Shown here one piece after another: positions 19,808 to 27,805 of a DNA stretch of 64,000 nucleotides (position 1 is the stretch's first letter; each line of letters starts with the position of its first letter). The notes beneath the pieces are model-generated. The model worked only from the letters and a program-made list of their open reading frames with translations, was not told the origin of the DNA and searched no databases. The translations under genes and the position numbers were made by a program. This DNA is from Sulfitobacter sediminilitoris (lineage in GTDB: Bacteria; Pseudomonadota; Alphaproteobacteria; Rhodobacterales; Rhodobacteraceae): assembly GCF_010667575.1 (NCBI RefSeq), contig NZ_JAABNT010000002.1, positions 248,001-312,000 of the forward strand, given 5' to 3'.

Positions 19808-20632
19808 TCACCGACGCGCCTCCCAGCTGAGCGATGCATGTTTGCGGGTATAGAATTCACCCATCAGGCCAATCATGATGCACACGACAGAGACCCAGAA
19901 TGCATATTCCCAGTTTGAATAGCGCGGATTGTAGTTGATGAAGGCAAATCCGCGCGCCTGATCAATGATGTGAAACAAGGGGTTCCAGTCAAACATGGCA
20001 AGCATGTAGCTGGGCAGGGTGTTGGCCACGAACATCTTGCCAGAGGCCAGCATGTTAGCCCGCTGATACACCATCGCGATCAGCGCCACGATAGAGGGAA
20101 ACCAAGGCTTCATCGCCAGCATAACAAGGCCAAGTGCGCAGCCTGTGAACCACGACAGAACCAACATGCCAAAAGCTTCGACAGGCTGTTCGATCTCAAT
20201 CGGCGTCCAAGCAACGTGATAGGCAAACAGAACGATGACCAGCGAAAGTACCTGAATATAAAGCGCCCCTACAGCCGAGGACAGAATGGCAATGATCGTA
20301 TTCATCGGCGCGTGCTGCATCATCGGGCTGGCAGGCCCTTCGGATCCCATCACGGCGCCCATCGCCTTGATGTGGGTGAGGTACAGGAAAATCCCGGTCA
20401 TGAGATAGATCAGGAAATCACCCCGAACGGCCGCGCCCCGCATCCCCAGAATGGAAAACATCAAATAGAATGCAGCAAGAAACAGCACTGTTTGCATGAT
20501 GTTCATGGCAATTGCGACAAAGGCGTTGTTGTGCTGCTTGCGCACGCTGCGCACGACTGAATGATACACTAATTCAGCGATAGAAAACGCCGATGACAGG
20601 CCGCCTTTTGGTTTTCTTGAGGATTGAAACAT
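19808..20632 (-). CDS. ABC-2 type polysaccharide export permease (KpsM-like)
   Basis: A 274-residue inner-membrane protein with about six hydrophobic segments (for example AIAMNIMQTVLFLAAFYLMF and ALYIQVLSLVIVLFAYHV). The organisation and the DWNPLFHIIDQARGFAF region, close to the NPL-type motif of capsule/O-antigen ABC-2 permeases, support export of a surface polysaccharide. The ATG at 20632 (MFQSSRKPKGG) is preferred; the open frame to 20791 runs over the divergent cysQ region. No ATPase partner is adjacent. It is divergent from cysQ-kdsB and the glycosyltransferase genes, which supports a capsule or LPS role. Confidence 0.82.
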   Translation of the reverse strand: MFQSSRKPKGGLSSAFSIAELVYHSVVRSVRKQHNNAFVAIAMNIMQTVLFLAAFYLMFSILGMRGAAVRGDFLIYLMTGIFLYLTHIKAMGAVMGSEGPASPMMQHAPMNTIIAILSSAVGALYIQVLSLVIVLFAYHVAWTPIEIEQPVEAFGMLVLSWFTGCALGLVMLAMKPWFPSIVALIAMVYQRANMLASGKMFVANTLPSYMLAMFDWNPLFHIIDQARGFAFINYNPRYSNWEYAFWVSVVCIMIGLMGEFYTRKHASLSWEARR

Positions 20633-20748
20633 TGACTGCTGACCTTGAATGAACCTGACCGTTGCACGGAATTCTTGCTGTTCCGTTATCTGGGCAGCAT
20701 AAGGAGGCTGAACCGCTTGATCAAATGAAAGCCAAAGGAAGTTGCCGC

Positions 20749-21546
20749 GTGGATTATGAAAAACTGGTGAGTGTGATGCGCAGGCTATCATTGGAAGCGG
20801 GCGACAAGATCATGGAGATCTACGGTCAGGACGATTTCGATGTGAAAACAAAGTCGGATGACAGCCCCGTGACCGCAGCGGATGAAGCGGCTGATGCGAT
20901 CATTTCATCCGGTTTGCGCGCGGCATTTCCCGACGTGATGCTGGTCACTGAAGAGCAATCCGCAACACATGATGCCAGTGGCGATACGTTTCTTATTGTT
21001 GATCCGTTGGACGGGACCAAGGAATTCATTCACCGCCGGGGTGACTTTACGGTGAACATCGCGCTGGTCGAAGGCGGTGTTCCGACACGTGGCGTGGTCT
21101 ATGCACCTGCGAAATCGCGGATGTTCTTCACTCAGGCTGATGGTCAGTCTGTCGAAGAAACAGGTGACCTGACCAAAGACGCGGTTGGCACAGTTCGACC
21201 CATATCAGTCTCTAAAGCCGACAATTCGGGTCTTATGGTCGTCGCGTCAAAGTCGCATCGGGATCAGGCGACGGATGACTACATCGCGCAATATGCTGTT
21301 CGGGACATGACCAGCGCGGGATCATCGCTCAAGTTTTGTCTGGTGGCGACCGGTGAGGCGGATATCTATCCCCGATTGGGCCGCACCATGGAGTGGGACA
21401 CAGCAGCGGGTCACGCTGTTCTGCGTGGTGCAGGCGGCGATGTGGTGCGCTTTGATGATCACACGCCGCTGGCATACGGAAAGCCAGATTTTGCCAACCC
21501 GTTCTTCATCGCCTTTGCGCCCAGTGTTGAGTTGAAGCCTGCCTGA
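20749..21546 (+). CDS. cysQ: 3'(2'),5'-bisphosphate nucleotidase CysQ
   Basis: A 265-residue Mg-dependent phosphatase of the inositol-monophosphatase superfamily that converts PAP (adenosine 3',5'-bisphosphate) to AMP. The metal motifs are SPVTAADEAAD, VTEEQ, DPLDGTKEF and EWDTAAGHAVLRGAGG. I choose the GTG at 20749 because AAAGGAAG lies 7 bases before it; an ATG at 20725 would add 8 residues. PAP is the by-product of PAPS-dependent sulfotransfer, so its place in a polysaccharide locus that also holds a sulfotransferase-like gene is meaningful. It overlaps kdsB by one base (TGATG). Confidence 0.92.
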   Translation: MDYEKLVSVMRRLSLEAGDKIMEIYGQDDFDVKTKSDDSPVTAADEAADAIISSGLRAAFPDVMLVTEEQSATHDASGDTFLIVDPLDGTKEFIHRRGDFTVNIALVEGGVPTRGVVYAPAKSRMFFTQADGQSVEETGDLTKDAVGTVRPISVSKADNSGLMVVASKSHRDQATDDYIAQYAVRDMTSAGSSLKFCLVATGEADIYPRLGRTMEWDTAAGHAVLRGAGGDVVRFDDHTPLAYGKPDFANPFFIAFAPSVELKPA

Positions 21547-22346
21547 TGTCTGTCCTGATTGTCATTCCCGCCCGCTATGCTTCGACCCGGTATCCAGGCA
21601 AGCCATTGGCCGAACTGAAGGGCGCAAGCGGTGTCTCCCGTAGCTTGATTGAGCGGTCGTGGATGGCCGCTTGTGAAGTGAACGGTGTGGACCGTGTGGT
21701 TGTCGCGACAGACGATGACCGGATCAGGCAGGCGGCAGAAGGGTTCGGCGCCGAGGTTGTGATGACCTCGGCCAGCTGCGCCAACGGCACCGAGCGCTGT
21801 GCCGAGGCACATGAGGCGCTGGGCGGCGGTTTTGATGTTGTGGTGAATCTGCAAGGTGACGCGCCCCTGACCCCTCATTGGTTTGTCGAAAGCCTTGTAC
21901 AGGGTCTGATATCGGCGCCCGAAGCTCAGATCGCAACGCCTGTCCTGCGTTGCGACGGGGCTGCGCTGAACAGCCTGCTGGCGGACCGGAAAGCGGACAG
22001 AGTGGGTGGTACGACAGCCGTGTTTGCCGCAGATCACACAGCGCTGTATTTCTCCAAGGAGGTGATCCCGTTTACCTCAAAGCCCTATTCAGAGACTGAT
22101 ATGACACCGGTTTTCCACCATGTCGGGGTCTACGCCTATCGCCCTGAGGCCTTGGCGGCCTACCCGTCTTGGCCGACCGGCCCCCTTGAGACGCTTGAGG
22201 GGTTAGAGCAGCTTCGCTTCATGGAAAACGGCCGTTCTGTTCTTTGCGTCGAAGTTGAGGCCAAGGGCCGCGAATTCTGGGAGTTGAACAATCCAGAAGA
22301 TGTGCCGAAAATAGAGTCTATGATGGCCAAAATGGGCGTTGAATGA
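21546..22346 (+). CDS. kdsB: CMP-Kdo synthetase (3-deoxy-manno-octulosonate cytidylyltransferase)
   Basis: A 266-residue cytidylyltransferase that activates Kdo with CTP for LPS inner core or Kdo-containing capsules. The N terminus VLIVIPARYASTRYPGKPLAEL is the family signature, shown here in two parts: IPARYASTRYPGKPL and VVATDDDRI. VVNLQGDAPL and the C-terminal GPLETLEGLEQLRFMENG also match. It overlaps both neighbours by a few bases (cysQ upstream, a GT2 gene downstream), so the three are co-translated. Kdo isomerase (kdsD) is encoded 13 kb away in the same window. Confidence 0.95.
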   Translation: MSVLIVIPARYASTRYPGKPLAELKGASGVSRSLIERSWMAACEVNGVDRVVVATDDDRIRQAAEGFGAEVVMTSASCANGTERCAEAHEALGGGFDVVVNLQGDAPLTPHWFVESLVQGLISAPEAQIATPVLRCDGAALNSLLADRKADRVGGTTAVFAADHTALYFSKEVIPFTSKPYSETDMTPVFHHVGVYAYRPEALAAYPSWPTGPLETLEGLEQLRFMENGRSVLCVEVEAKGREFWELNNPEDVPKIESMMAKMGVE

Positions 22347-23581
22347 CTGAAATGCCCGTCAGCATCGTCGTGGTCAGCCGGGATCGCCCTGGCGCACTCC
22401 GGCGCTGTCTGATAGGATTGTCACAGGTTCAGTACAGCCCTTTCGAGGTGATCGTTGTTGCTGATCCGGGGGGTCTGCAATCGGCGAGCGACCTTGCCTT
22501 TGCGGATGATCTGAAATTAGTTCCATTTGACAAAGCGAACATCTCTGCCGCGCGCAATCTGGGGATCACCCATGCTGCCGGTGAAATCGTGGCGTTTATC
22601 GACGACGATGCGGTGCCAGAACCGCAATGGCTGCGATACCTGATAGCGCCCGCAGCACAAGGCGATGTCGCCGCCATGGGTGGTTTCGTGCGCGGTCGAA
22701 ACGGTATTTCGTTCCAATGGAAGGCACGAAGTCTGGATCGCTTTGGCGCCTCCCATCCGCTTGAGGTTCATGCAAGTCAGGCCACCGTTTTGCATCCACC
22801 CAAGGGCCGCGCGGTCAAGACGGAAGGCACTAATATGGCCTTTCGTCGCAACGTCCTGATCCAGCTTGGCGGGTTTGATCCGGCGTATCATTATTATCTG
22901 GACGAAACCGACCTGAACATGCGCTTGGCGCAGGCTGGTCACGCCACCGCGTTGGTTCCCTTGGCCGAAGTGCATCATGGCTTTGCTGCGAATGCCTTGC
23001 GCAACAAGAACCGGGTGCCTCGGGATCTTTTCGACATCGGTGCCAGCTGGGCCGTCTTTCAGCGCAAACATATTGTCGATACGGAGCGGCCCTTGCATTG
23101 GCGAAAGGTGCGGACCGAAGAACGCCAGCGGCTTTTGCGCCATATGGTGTCAGGCGGGCTGGAACCAGGGGATGTCAGACGCCTGATGAAAAGACTGGAT
23201 TTAGGCTATGTGGAGGGAGGTAAACGGCCCATTGCCCCTGTGAAATTCGCCAGCCATCCTTCTGAGCCTTTCAAGCCCTTTCCTGCTCTGTCACGGTCTT
23301 CTGTTGTAGTGAAATCGCGGCCGGCGCGGAATGCGAGAAATATGGCTGCGGCCAGGGAGCGGGTGAAAAACGGTGAGATTGTCACCGTGATTTCCCTGTC
23401 GCCCAATGCATTGTATCACAAAGTGATGTTTCACGAAGATGGATTTTGGATGCAGTATGGCGGGCTTTTTGGCAAATCGGACCGAAATCAGCCGCTTTTT
23501 CGTATGACAACAAGGTCACGACGGATTGAAAAGGAAATCAGGCGCGTTGCCAGACAACGTGGTTTACGCGAAGACTTGTAG
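22343..23581 (+). CDS. Glycosyltransferase family 2 protein with C-terminal extension
   Basis: A 412-residue protein. The GT-A domain (about 1-240) shows the GT2 start VSIVVVSRDRPGALRRCL, the DxD-type EIVAFIDDDAVPEP (about 85-95) and a second acidic patch YHYYLDETDLNMRL. The last 150 residues are basic (SRPARNARNMAAARERV, TTRSRRIEKEIRRVARQ) and unrecognised; they may bind the acceptor or the membrane surface. The gene overlaps kdsB by 4 bases (ATGA). It probably builds a capsule or LPS chain; donor and acceptor are unknown. Confidence 0.88.
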   Translation: MTEMPVSIVVVSRDRPGALRRCLIGLSQVQYSPFEVIVVADPGGLQSASDLAFADDLKLVPFDKANISAARNLGITHAAGEIVAFIDDDAVPEPQWLRYLIAPAAQGDVAAMGGFVRGRNGISFQWKARSLDRFGASHPLEVHASQATVLHPPKGRAVKTEGTNMAFRRNVLIQLGGFDPAYHYYLDETDLNMRLAQAGHATALVPLAEVHHGFAANALRNKNRVPRDLFDIGASWAVFQRKHIVDTERPLHWRKVRTEERQRLLRHMVSGGLEPGDVRRLMKRLDLGYVEGGKRPIAPVKFASHPSEPFKPFPALSRSSVVVKSRPARNARNMAAARERVKNGEIVTVISLSPNALYHKVMFHEDGFWMQYGGLFGKSDRNQPLFRMTTRSRRIEKEIRRVARQRGLREDL

Positions 23582-23662
23582 AATTGCCGTCGTAGACCCC
23601 GGCAAATGCCCCCGCAGGCAACAACAAGATGGCGCAAGCTACTGGAAATATTGAGGACGACT

Positions 23663-24547
23663 ATGCGTAAGAAGGTAACAAAGGCGATTTTCCCGGTTGC
23701 TGGGATGGGGACACGGTTTTTGCCGGCAACCAAATCGGTGCCCAAGGAAATCATGACCCTCGTGGACCGTCCGCTGATCCAATACGCAATTGATGAGGCG
23801 CGGGCCGCTGGCATTAAGGAATTCATTTTTGTCACCTCGCGGGGCAAAGGTGCGCTTGAGGATTACTTTGATCTTGCGCCCCAACTTGAGCAGGAGTTGC
23901 GCAAGAAGGGTAAGACAGAGCTGTTGGATATCCTCAAGAGTACCAACATGGACAGCGGTGCAATCGCCTATACCCGTCAGCACAAGGCGTTGGGCCTTGG
24001 GCACGCCGTTTGGTGCGCGCGGCGACTGATCGGCAATGAGCCGTTTGCCGTGATCTTGCCCGATGACGTGATTGCTGCTGAAAAACCATGCCTCCAACAG
24101 ATGGTCGAAGCTTATGCTGAAACCGGTGGCAACATGGTTGCCGCGATGGAAGTAGACCCGGAGCGTGCGTCGTCCTACGGTATGCTGGATATCTCGGAAG
24201 AGGACGGGCAGCTGGTCAAGATCAAAGGCATGGTCGAAAAACCAGAGCCCGGAGACGCGCCTTCCAATCTTGCTGTGATCGGGCGCTACATCCTTTCGCC
24301 CAGTGTTCTGAAGAACCTCAACCAGATGAGATCCGGGAGCGGGGGAGAGATCCAGCTGACTGATGCCATCGCTCAGGACATTGAGCGGAGCGATAACGTC
24401 TATGGGTTCCGGTTCCGAGGTCAGCGCTTTGATTGCGGCTCTAAATCAGGCTTTCTACAGGCAACGGTGTCCTTTGGTCTGGCCCGGGCAGAACTCAGGG
24501 ATGACCTGCTCGCCTATCTGCGCAGCATCGTCCTGGAAGACGCCTGA
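23663..24547 (+). CDS. galU: UTP-glucose-1-phosphate uridylyltransferase GalU
   Basis: A 294-residue enzyme making UDP-glucose from UTP and glucose-1-phosphate. The N terminus KVTKAIFPVAGMGTRFLPATK holds the nucleotide loop; VKIKGMVEKPEP and GRYILSP are typical further on. The ATG at 23663 follows GAGGACG; the frame is open upstream to 23606 without a good start. It is followed 20 bases later by galE, so UDP-glucose and UDP-galactose are made from adjacent genes that feed the neighbouring glycosyltransferases. Confidence 0.96.
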   Translation: MRKKVTKAIFPVAGMGTRFLPATKSVPKEIMTLVDRPLIQYAIDEARAAGIKEFIFVTSRGKGALEDYFDLAPQLEQELRKKGKTELLDILKSTNMDSGAIAYTRQHKALGLGHAVWCARRLIGNEPFAVILPDDVIAAEKPCLQQMVEAYAETGGNMVAAMEVDPERASSYGMLDISEEDGQLVKIKGMVEKPEPGDAPSNLAVIGRYILSPSVLKNLNQMRSGSGGEIQLTDAIAQDIERSDNVYGFRFRGQRFDCGSKSGFLQATVSFGLARAELRDDLLAYLRSIVLEDA

Positions 24548-24567
24548 AGACGCCTTCGGGAGGCAGC

Positions 24568-25551
24568 ATGAGAAACGTATTGGTAACGGGTGGTGCCGGT
24601 TATATCGGGTCGCACGCCTGTAAGGCGCTGAAAGCAGCCGGGTTTACGCCTGTCACATTGGACAGTCTGGTGACAGGCTGGCAGGACGCGGTAAAATTTG
24701 GTCCTTTTGAGCAGGGCGATCTGCTTGATCGGGCCCTATTAGACACTGTTTTTGAAAAATACGAACCGGTTGCAGTGATGCATTTTGCAGCCCTGAGCCT
24801 TGTGGGTGAATGCATGCGGGATCCGGGCCTTTACTGGCGTAACAATGTTGCGGGATCGCTTAACCTGATCGAGGCTGCTGTGGCGGCGGGTTGCCTGGAT
24901 TTCGTATTCTCCTCGACCTGCGCGACCTATGGCGATCAGGACAATGTGGTGCTGGATGAGAACACTGCCCAACATCCGATCAATGCCTACGGTGCATCAA
25001 AGCGCGCGATTGAGGACATGTTGCGCGATTTCGAGGCAGCGCATGGTCTGCGGCACGTGATTTTTCGGTACTTCAATGTCGCTGGCGCCGATCCCGATGG
25101 AGAGGTGGGCGAATTCCACCAACCTGAAACACATCTGGTGCCCCTTATGCTGGATGCGATCGACGGCAAGCGCGATGCGCTAACGATCTTTGGGACGGAT
25201 TACGACACGCCTGATGGGACCTGTATCAGAGACTATGTGCATGTTTGTGATCTGGTAGATGCGCATATTCTGGGCCTGAAGTGGCTGCAGGACAACAAGG
25301 GGAGCCGCGTTTTCAACCTTGGCACAGGGGCCGGATTTTCTGTACGCGAAGTGTTGGATCAAAGTCATGCGGTGACAAATCGAAGCGTGCCATACATCGA
25401 GGGCCCACGCCGCGCCGGAGACTGTACCAAGCTTGTCTCTGGTTCCCAGCGGGCGATGGATGAACTGGGATGGAACCCCCACAGATCCACCATGAAGCAG
25501 ATGATCACAGACGCGTGGAGATGGCATCAGACTGGCCATTACGAGCGCTGA
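24568..25551 (+). CDS. galE: UDP-glucose 4-epimerase GalE
   Basis: A 327-residue short-chain dehydrogenase-type epimerase interconverting UDP-glucose and UDP-galactose. The NAD motif is GGAGYIGSHACKAL (about 7-20). The catalytic Ser/Thr region is FSSTCATYGDQ and the Tyr-Lys pair is in INAYGASKRAIEDML. RYFNVAGADPDGEVGE and RDYVHVCDLVDAH are characteristic of GalE. GAGGCAGC precedes the ATG. The stop is one base before the next glycosyltransferase start. Confidence 0.96.
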   Translation: MRNVLVTGGAGYIGSHACKALKAAGFTPVTLDSLVTGWQDAVKFGPFEQGDLLDRALLDTVFEKYEPVAVMHFAALSLVGECMRDPGLYWRNNVAGSLNLIEAAVAAGCLDFVFSSTCATYGDQDNVVLDENTAQHPINAYGASKRAIEDMLRDFEAAHGLRHVIFRYFNVAGADPDGEVGEFHQPETHLVPLMLDAIDGKRDALTIFGTDYDTPDGTCIRDYVHVCDLVDAHILGLKWLQDNKGSRVFNLGTGAGFSVREVLDQSHAVTNRSVPYIEGPRRAGDCTKLVSGSQRAMDELGWNPHRSTMKQMITDAWRWHQTGHYER

Positions 25552-25552
25552 G

Positions 25553-26749
25553 ATGGGACAGGCGCGGCTCTTGGATTTGACGAGAAGACTGCGCCGGGCG
25601 GGCCGTGTCCCCACGGGCGTTGATCGGGTCGAGCAGGCCTATCTGAATAGGTTTATCGAGGATGATGTACCGGCCTACGCGCTGATGCGGACGGCGTTCG
25701 GTTACGTTATGTTGGACGTCGGCGGCATGCGCGCATTCCATGACAGGGTTGTGGGCGCAAAAAACTGGGGGCACCCAGACCTGCTGTCACGGCTCCCAAG
25801 GGGCCGAGATCAGGCTCTAATGCAGGCAGAAACCGATGTAAGGCGCCTTGCGGTTGGCCGCTGTGTGCCTGCGCGATTGCGGCAGATGTTGACCAGACTT
25901 TTGTCTGACGGATTTGACTATTTCAATGTCGGCCATAGCAATCTGACTGAGCGGGTCTTGAGAAGCGTTTCATATGCGCAGGGGCGGACGCATGTTCTGA
26001 TCCATGATGTCATCCCGCTTGAGCACCCGAATTTCCAAAGATCCGGGACCGTCCGTCCGTTTCGTGAAAAGCTGCAGCGGGTTGCGCGGCTGGCCGACAG
26101 CGTGATTTACAATTCTGACGATACAAGACGCCGGGCTGAGGCTCAGATGCGGTCTTGGGGGCGGGTGCCACCTTCGATTGTTGCGCATTTGGGAACAATG
26201 ATGCCCACACCTGATCCAAGCGGCTTGCCACAAGGACTGCCGCCGGCGCAGCCTTATTTCGTCACTGTCGGCACGATTGAGCCGCGTAAGAACCACGCAT
26301 TTCTGCTGGATCTGTGGGAGCAAATGGGATCAGATGCGCCGCCGTTGCTGATATGTGGCAGCCGCGGTTGGAATAATGATGCGGTTTTTGCCCGGCTTGA
26401 CGCCTTGCCACCTGATAGTCCCGTCACAGAGCTACCAGGACTGTCTGACGCTGCATTGGCTGCGCTCATTCAGCAGAGTGCCGGGATGCTTTTTCCCAGC
26501 TTTGCAGAGGGTTACGGCCTGCCACCGACTGAGGCGCTGATGCTTGGATCGCGTGTTTTATGCAACGATCTGGCCGTCTTGCATGAGGTTCTGGATACCT
26601 ACGCCACATTTGCCCCTGTTTCTGATACAGAAAACTGGCTAAAAACAATGAATAGTTGGAAAAATAGCCCGTCAGAAGCGGTCTCAGGTGCTGGTTTCGA
26701 GGGTCCGGAATGGTCGGATCATTTCAAGACTGTGTTAAGGTTAACTTGA
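25553..26749 (+). CDS. Glycosyltransferase family 4 (GT-B) protein
   Basis: A 398-residue glycosyltransferase. The C-terminal GT1/GT4 domain (about 220-385) contains YFVTVGTIEPRKNHAFLL and FPSFAEGYGLPPTEALMLG, with the E-x7-E motif that binds the nucleotide sugar. The N-terminal half (TGVDRVEQAYLNRFI, VLIHDVIPLEHPNFQ) resembles mannosyltransferase-like GT-B acceptor domains. It starts one base after the galE stop and probably adds a hexose to the surface polysaccharide; donor and linkage cannot be read from sequence. Confidence 0.9.
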   Translation: MGQARLLDLTRRLRRAGRVPTGVDRVEQAYLNRFIEDDVPAYALMRTAFGYVMLDVGGMRAFHDRVVGAKNWGHPDLLSRLPRGRDQALMQAETDVRRLAVGRCVPARLRQMLTRLLSDGFDYFNVGHSNLTERVLRSVSYAQGRTHVLIHDVIPLEHPNFQRSGTVRPFREKLQRVARLADSVIYNSDDTRRRAEAQMRSWGRVPPSIVAHLGTMMPTPDPSGLPQGLPPAQPYFVTVGTIEPRKNHAFLLDLWEQMGSDAPPLLICGSRGWNNDAVFARLDALPPDSPVTELPGLSDAALAALIQQSAGMLFPSFAEGYGLPPTEALMLGSRVLCNDLAVLHEVLDTYATFAPVSDTENWLKTMNSWKNSPSEAVSGAGFEGPEWSDHFKTVLRLT

Positions 26750-26794
26750 TATTGCGAACAAGAGCGGCGTTTTTCTGAGTTTAGAAGGTGGTGT

Positions 26795-27805
26795 TTGGGC
26801 ATAATTCAGTCATACGGGCTGAGGCTTCAACGTAAGCGTTGGCGCATCCGTGCAATGCGGAAGCGTCGGGAACTCAAGCGTGTTGTAAACCGGACGGATC
26901 AGATCCGCGCCGATGATCTTTTGCTGTTCTGTACCCAGCGGAACGAGCGGATCAGGCTGCCCTATTTCCTTGATTATTACCGCAAGATGGGCATCGGACA
27001 CTTTTTTTTCGTGGACAACGACAGCGACGATGGGTCGTTGGCCTATCTCGCGGATCAGCCTGACGTATCCCTGTGGCACACGACAGCAAGTTACAAACGT
27101 TCGCGTTTCGGGGTCGACTGGTTGAACTGGTTGCAGATCAAATATGCGCATGGCCATTGGGCGCTGACCGTCGATCCGGATGAATTTCTGGTCTACCCGT
27201 TTTGCGATACGCGTCCTCTGCGTGCACTGACCGACTGGCTTGATGCGTCGTCGATCAAGTCGTTCTCGGCTATGATCCTAGACATGTACCCGAAGGGACG
27301 TCTGGACGAGCAACCTTATCAAGCGGGTCAGGACCCTATGGATATTGCCTGCTGGTTTGACAGCGGCAATTACACGATCTCGCGCAATCACCGTTTTACG
27401 AACCTGTGGATTCAAGGGGGTCCCCGTGCGCGGGTCTTCTTTGCAGATGAACCAGAGAAGGCACCAGCGCTGAACAAGGTGCCGTTGGTCAAGTGGGACA
27501 AGCGCTATGCTTATGTCAGTTCAACGCACATGCTTTTGCCGCGCGGTCTTAATCAGGTCTACGACGAATGGGGCGGTGAAAAAGCGTCAGGTGTGCTGCT
27601 GCATGCAAAGTTCCTGGATACCTTTGGCGCGAAGGCAAAAGAGGAACTTGAACGTGGGCAACACTATGCCGGATCGGTTGAATACAAGGCTTATGCCGAA
27701 CGGTTGAAAGACGATCCTCAGCTTTGGTGCAAGTGGTCGGAACGGTACATCAACTGGCGACAGCTTGAGATTCTCGGCCTGATGTCCAAAGGAAACTGGG
27801 CGTGA
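26795..27805 (+). CDS. GT2/GT92-like glycosyltransferase
   Basis: A 336-residue protein of the DUF23/GT92-like type often labelled glycosyltransferase family 2. Visible signs are LFCTQRNERIRLPYFLDYY, the donor-binding FFVDNDSDDGSLAYL (about 72-86) and WALTVDPDEFLVYPF (about 122-136) with a DxD-type motif. The best start is the TTG at 26795, just after AGAAGGTGG; an ATG at codon 21 would lose the basic N terminus. The 3' end overlaps the following GTG by 4 bases. The N terminus (LQRKRWRIRAMRKRREL) is strongly basic and may sit at the membrane. Confidence 0.82.
   Translation: MGIIQSYGLRLQRKRWRIRAMRKRRELKRVVNRTDQIRADDLLLFCTQRNERIRLPYFLDYYRKMGIGHFFFVDNDSDDGSLAYLADQPDVSLWHTTASYKRSRFGVDWLNWLQIKYAHGHWALTVDPDEFLVYPFCDTRPLRALTDWLDASSIKSFSAMILDMYPKGRLDEQPYQAGQDPMDIACWFDSGNYTISRNHRFTNLWIQGGPRARVFFADEPEKAPALNKVPLVKWDKRYAYVSSTHMLLPRGLNQVYDEWGGEKASGVLLHAKFLDTFGAKAKEELERGQHYAGSVEYKAYAERLKDDPQLWCKWSERYINWRQLEILGLMSKGNWA

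Noticed and set aside
20641-20748. Upstream starts for kpsM-like (20791) and cysQ (20662)
   Set aside because: The extended frames overlap each other head to head; internal starts with better context and family-like N termini are preferred.
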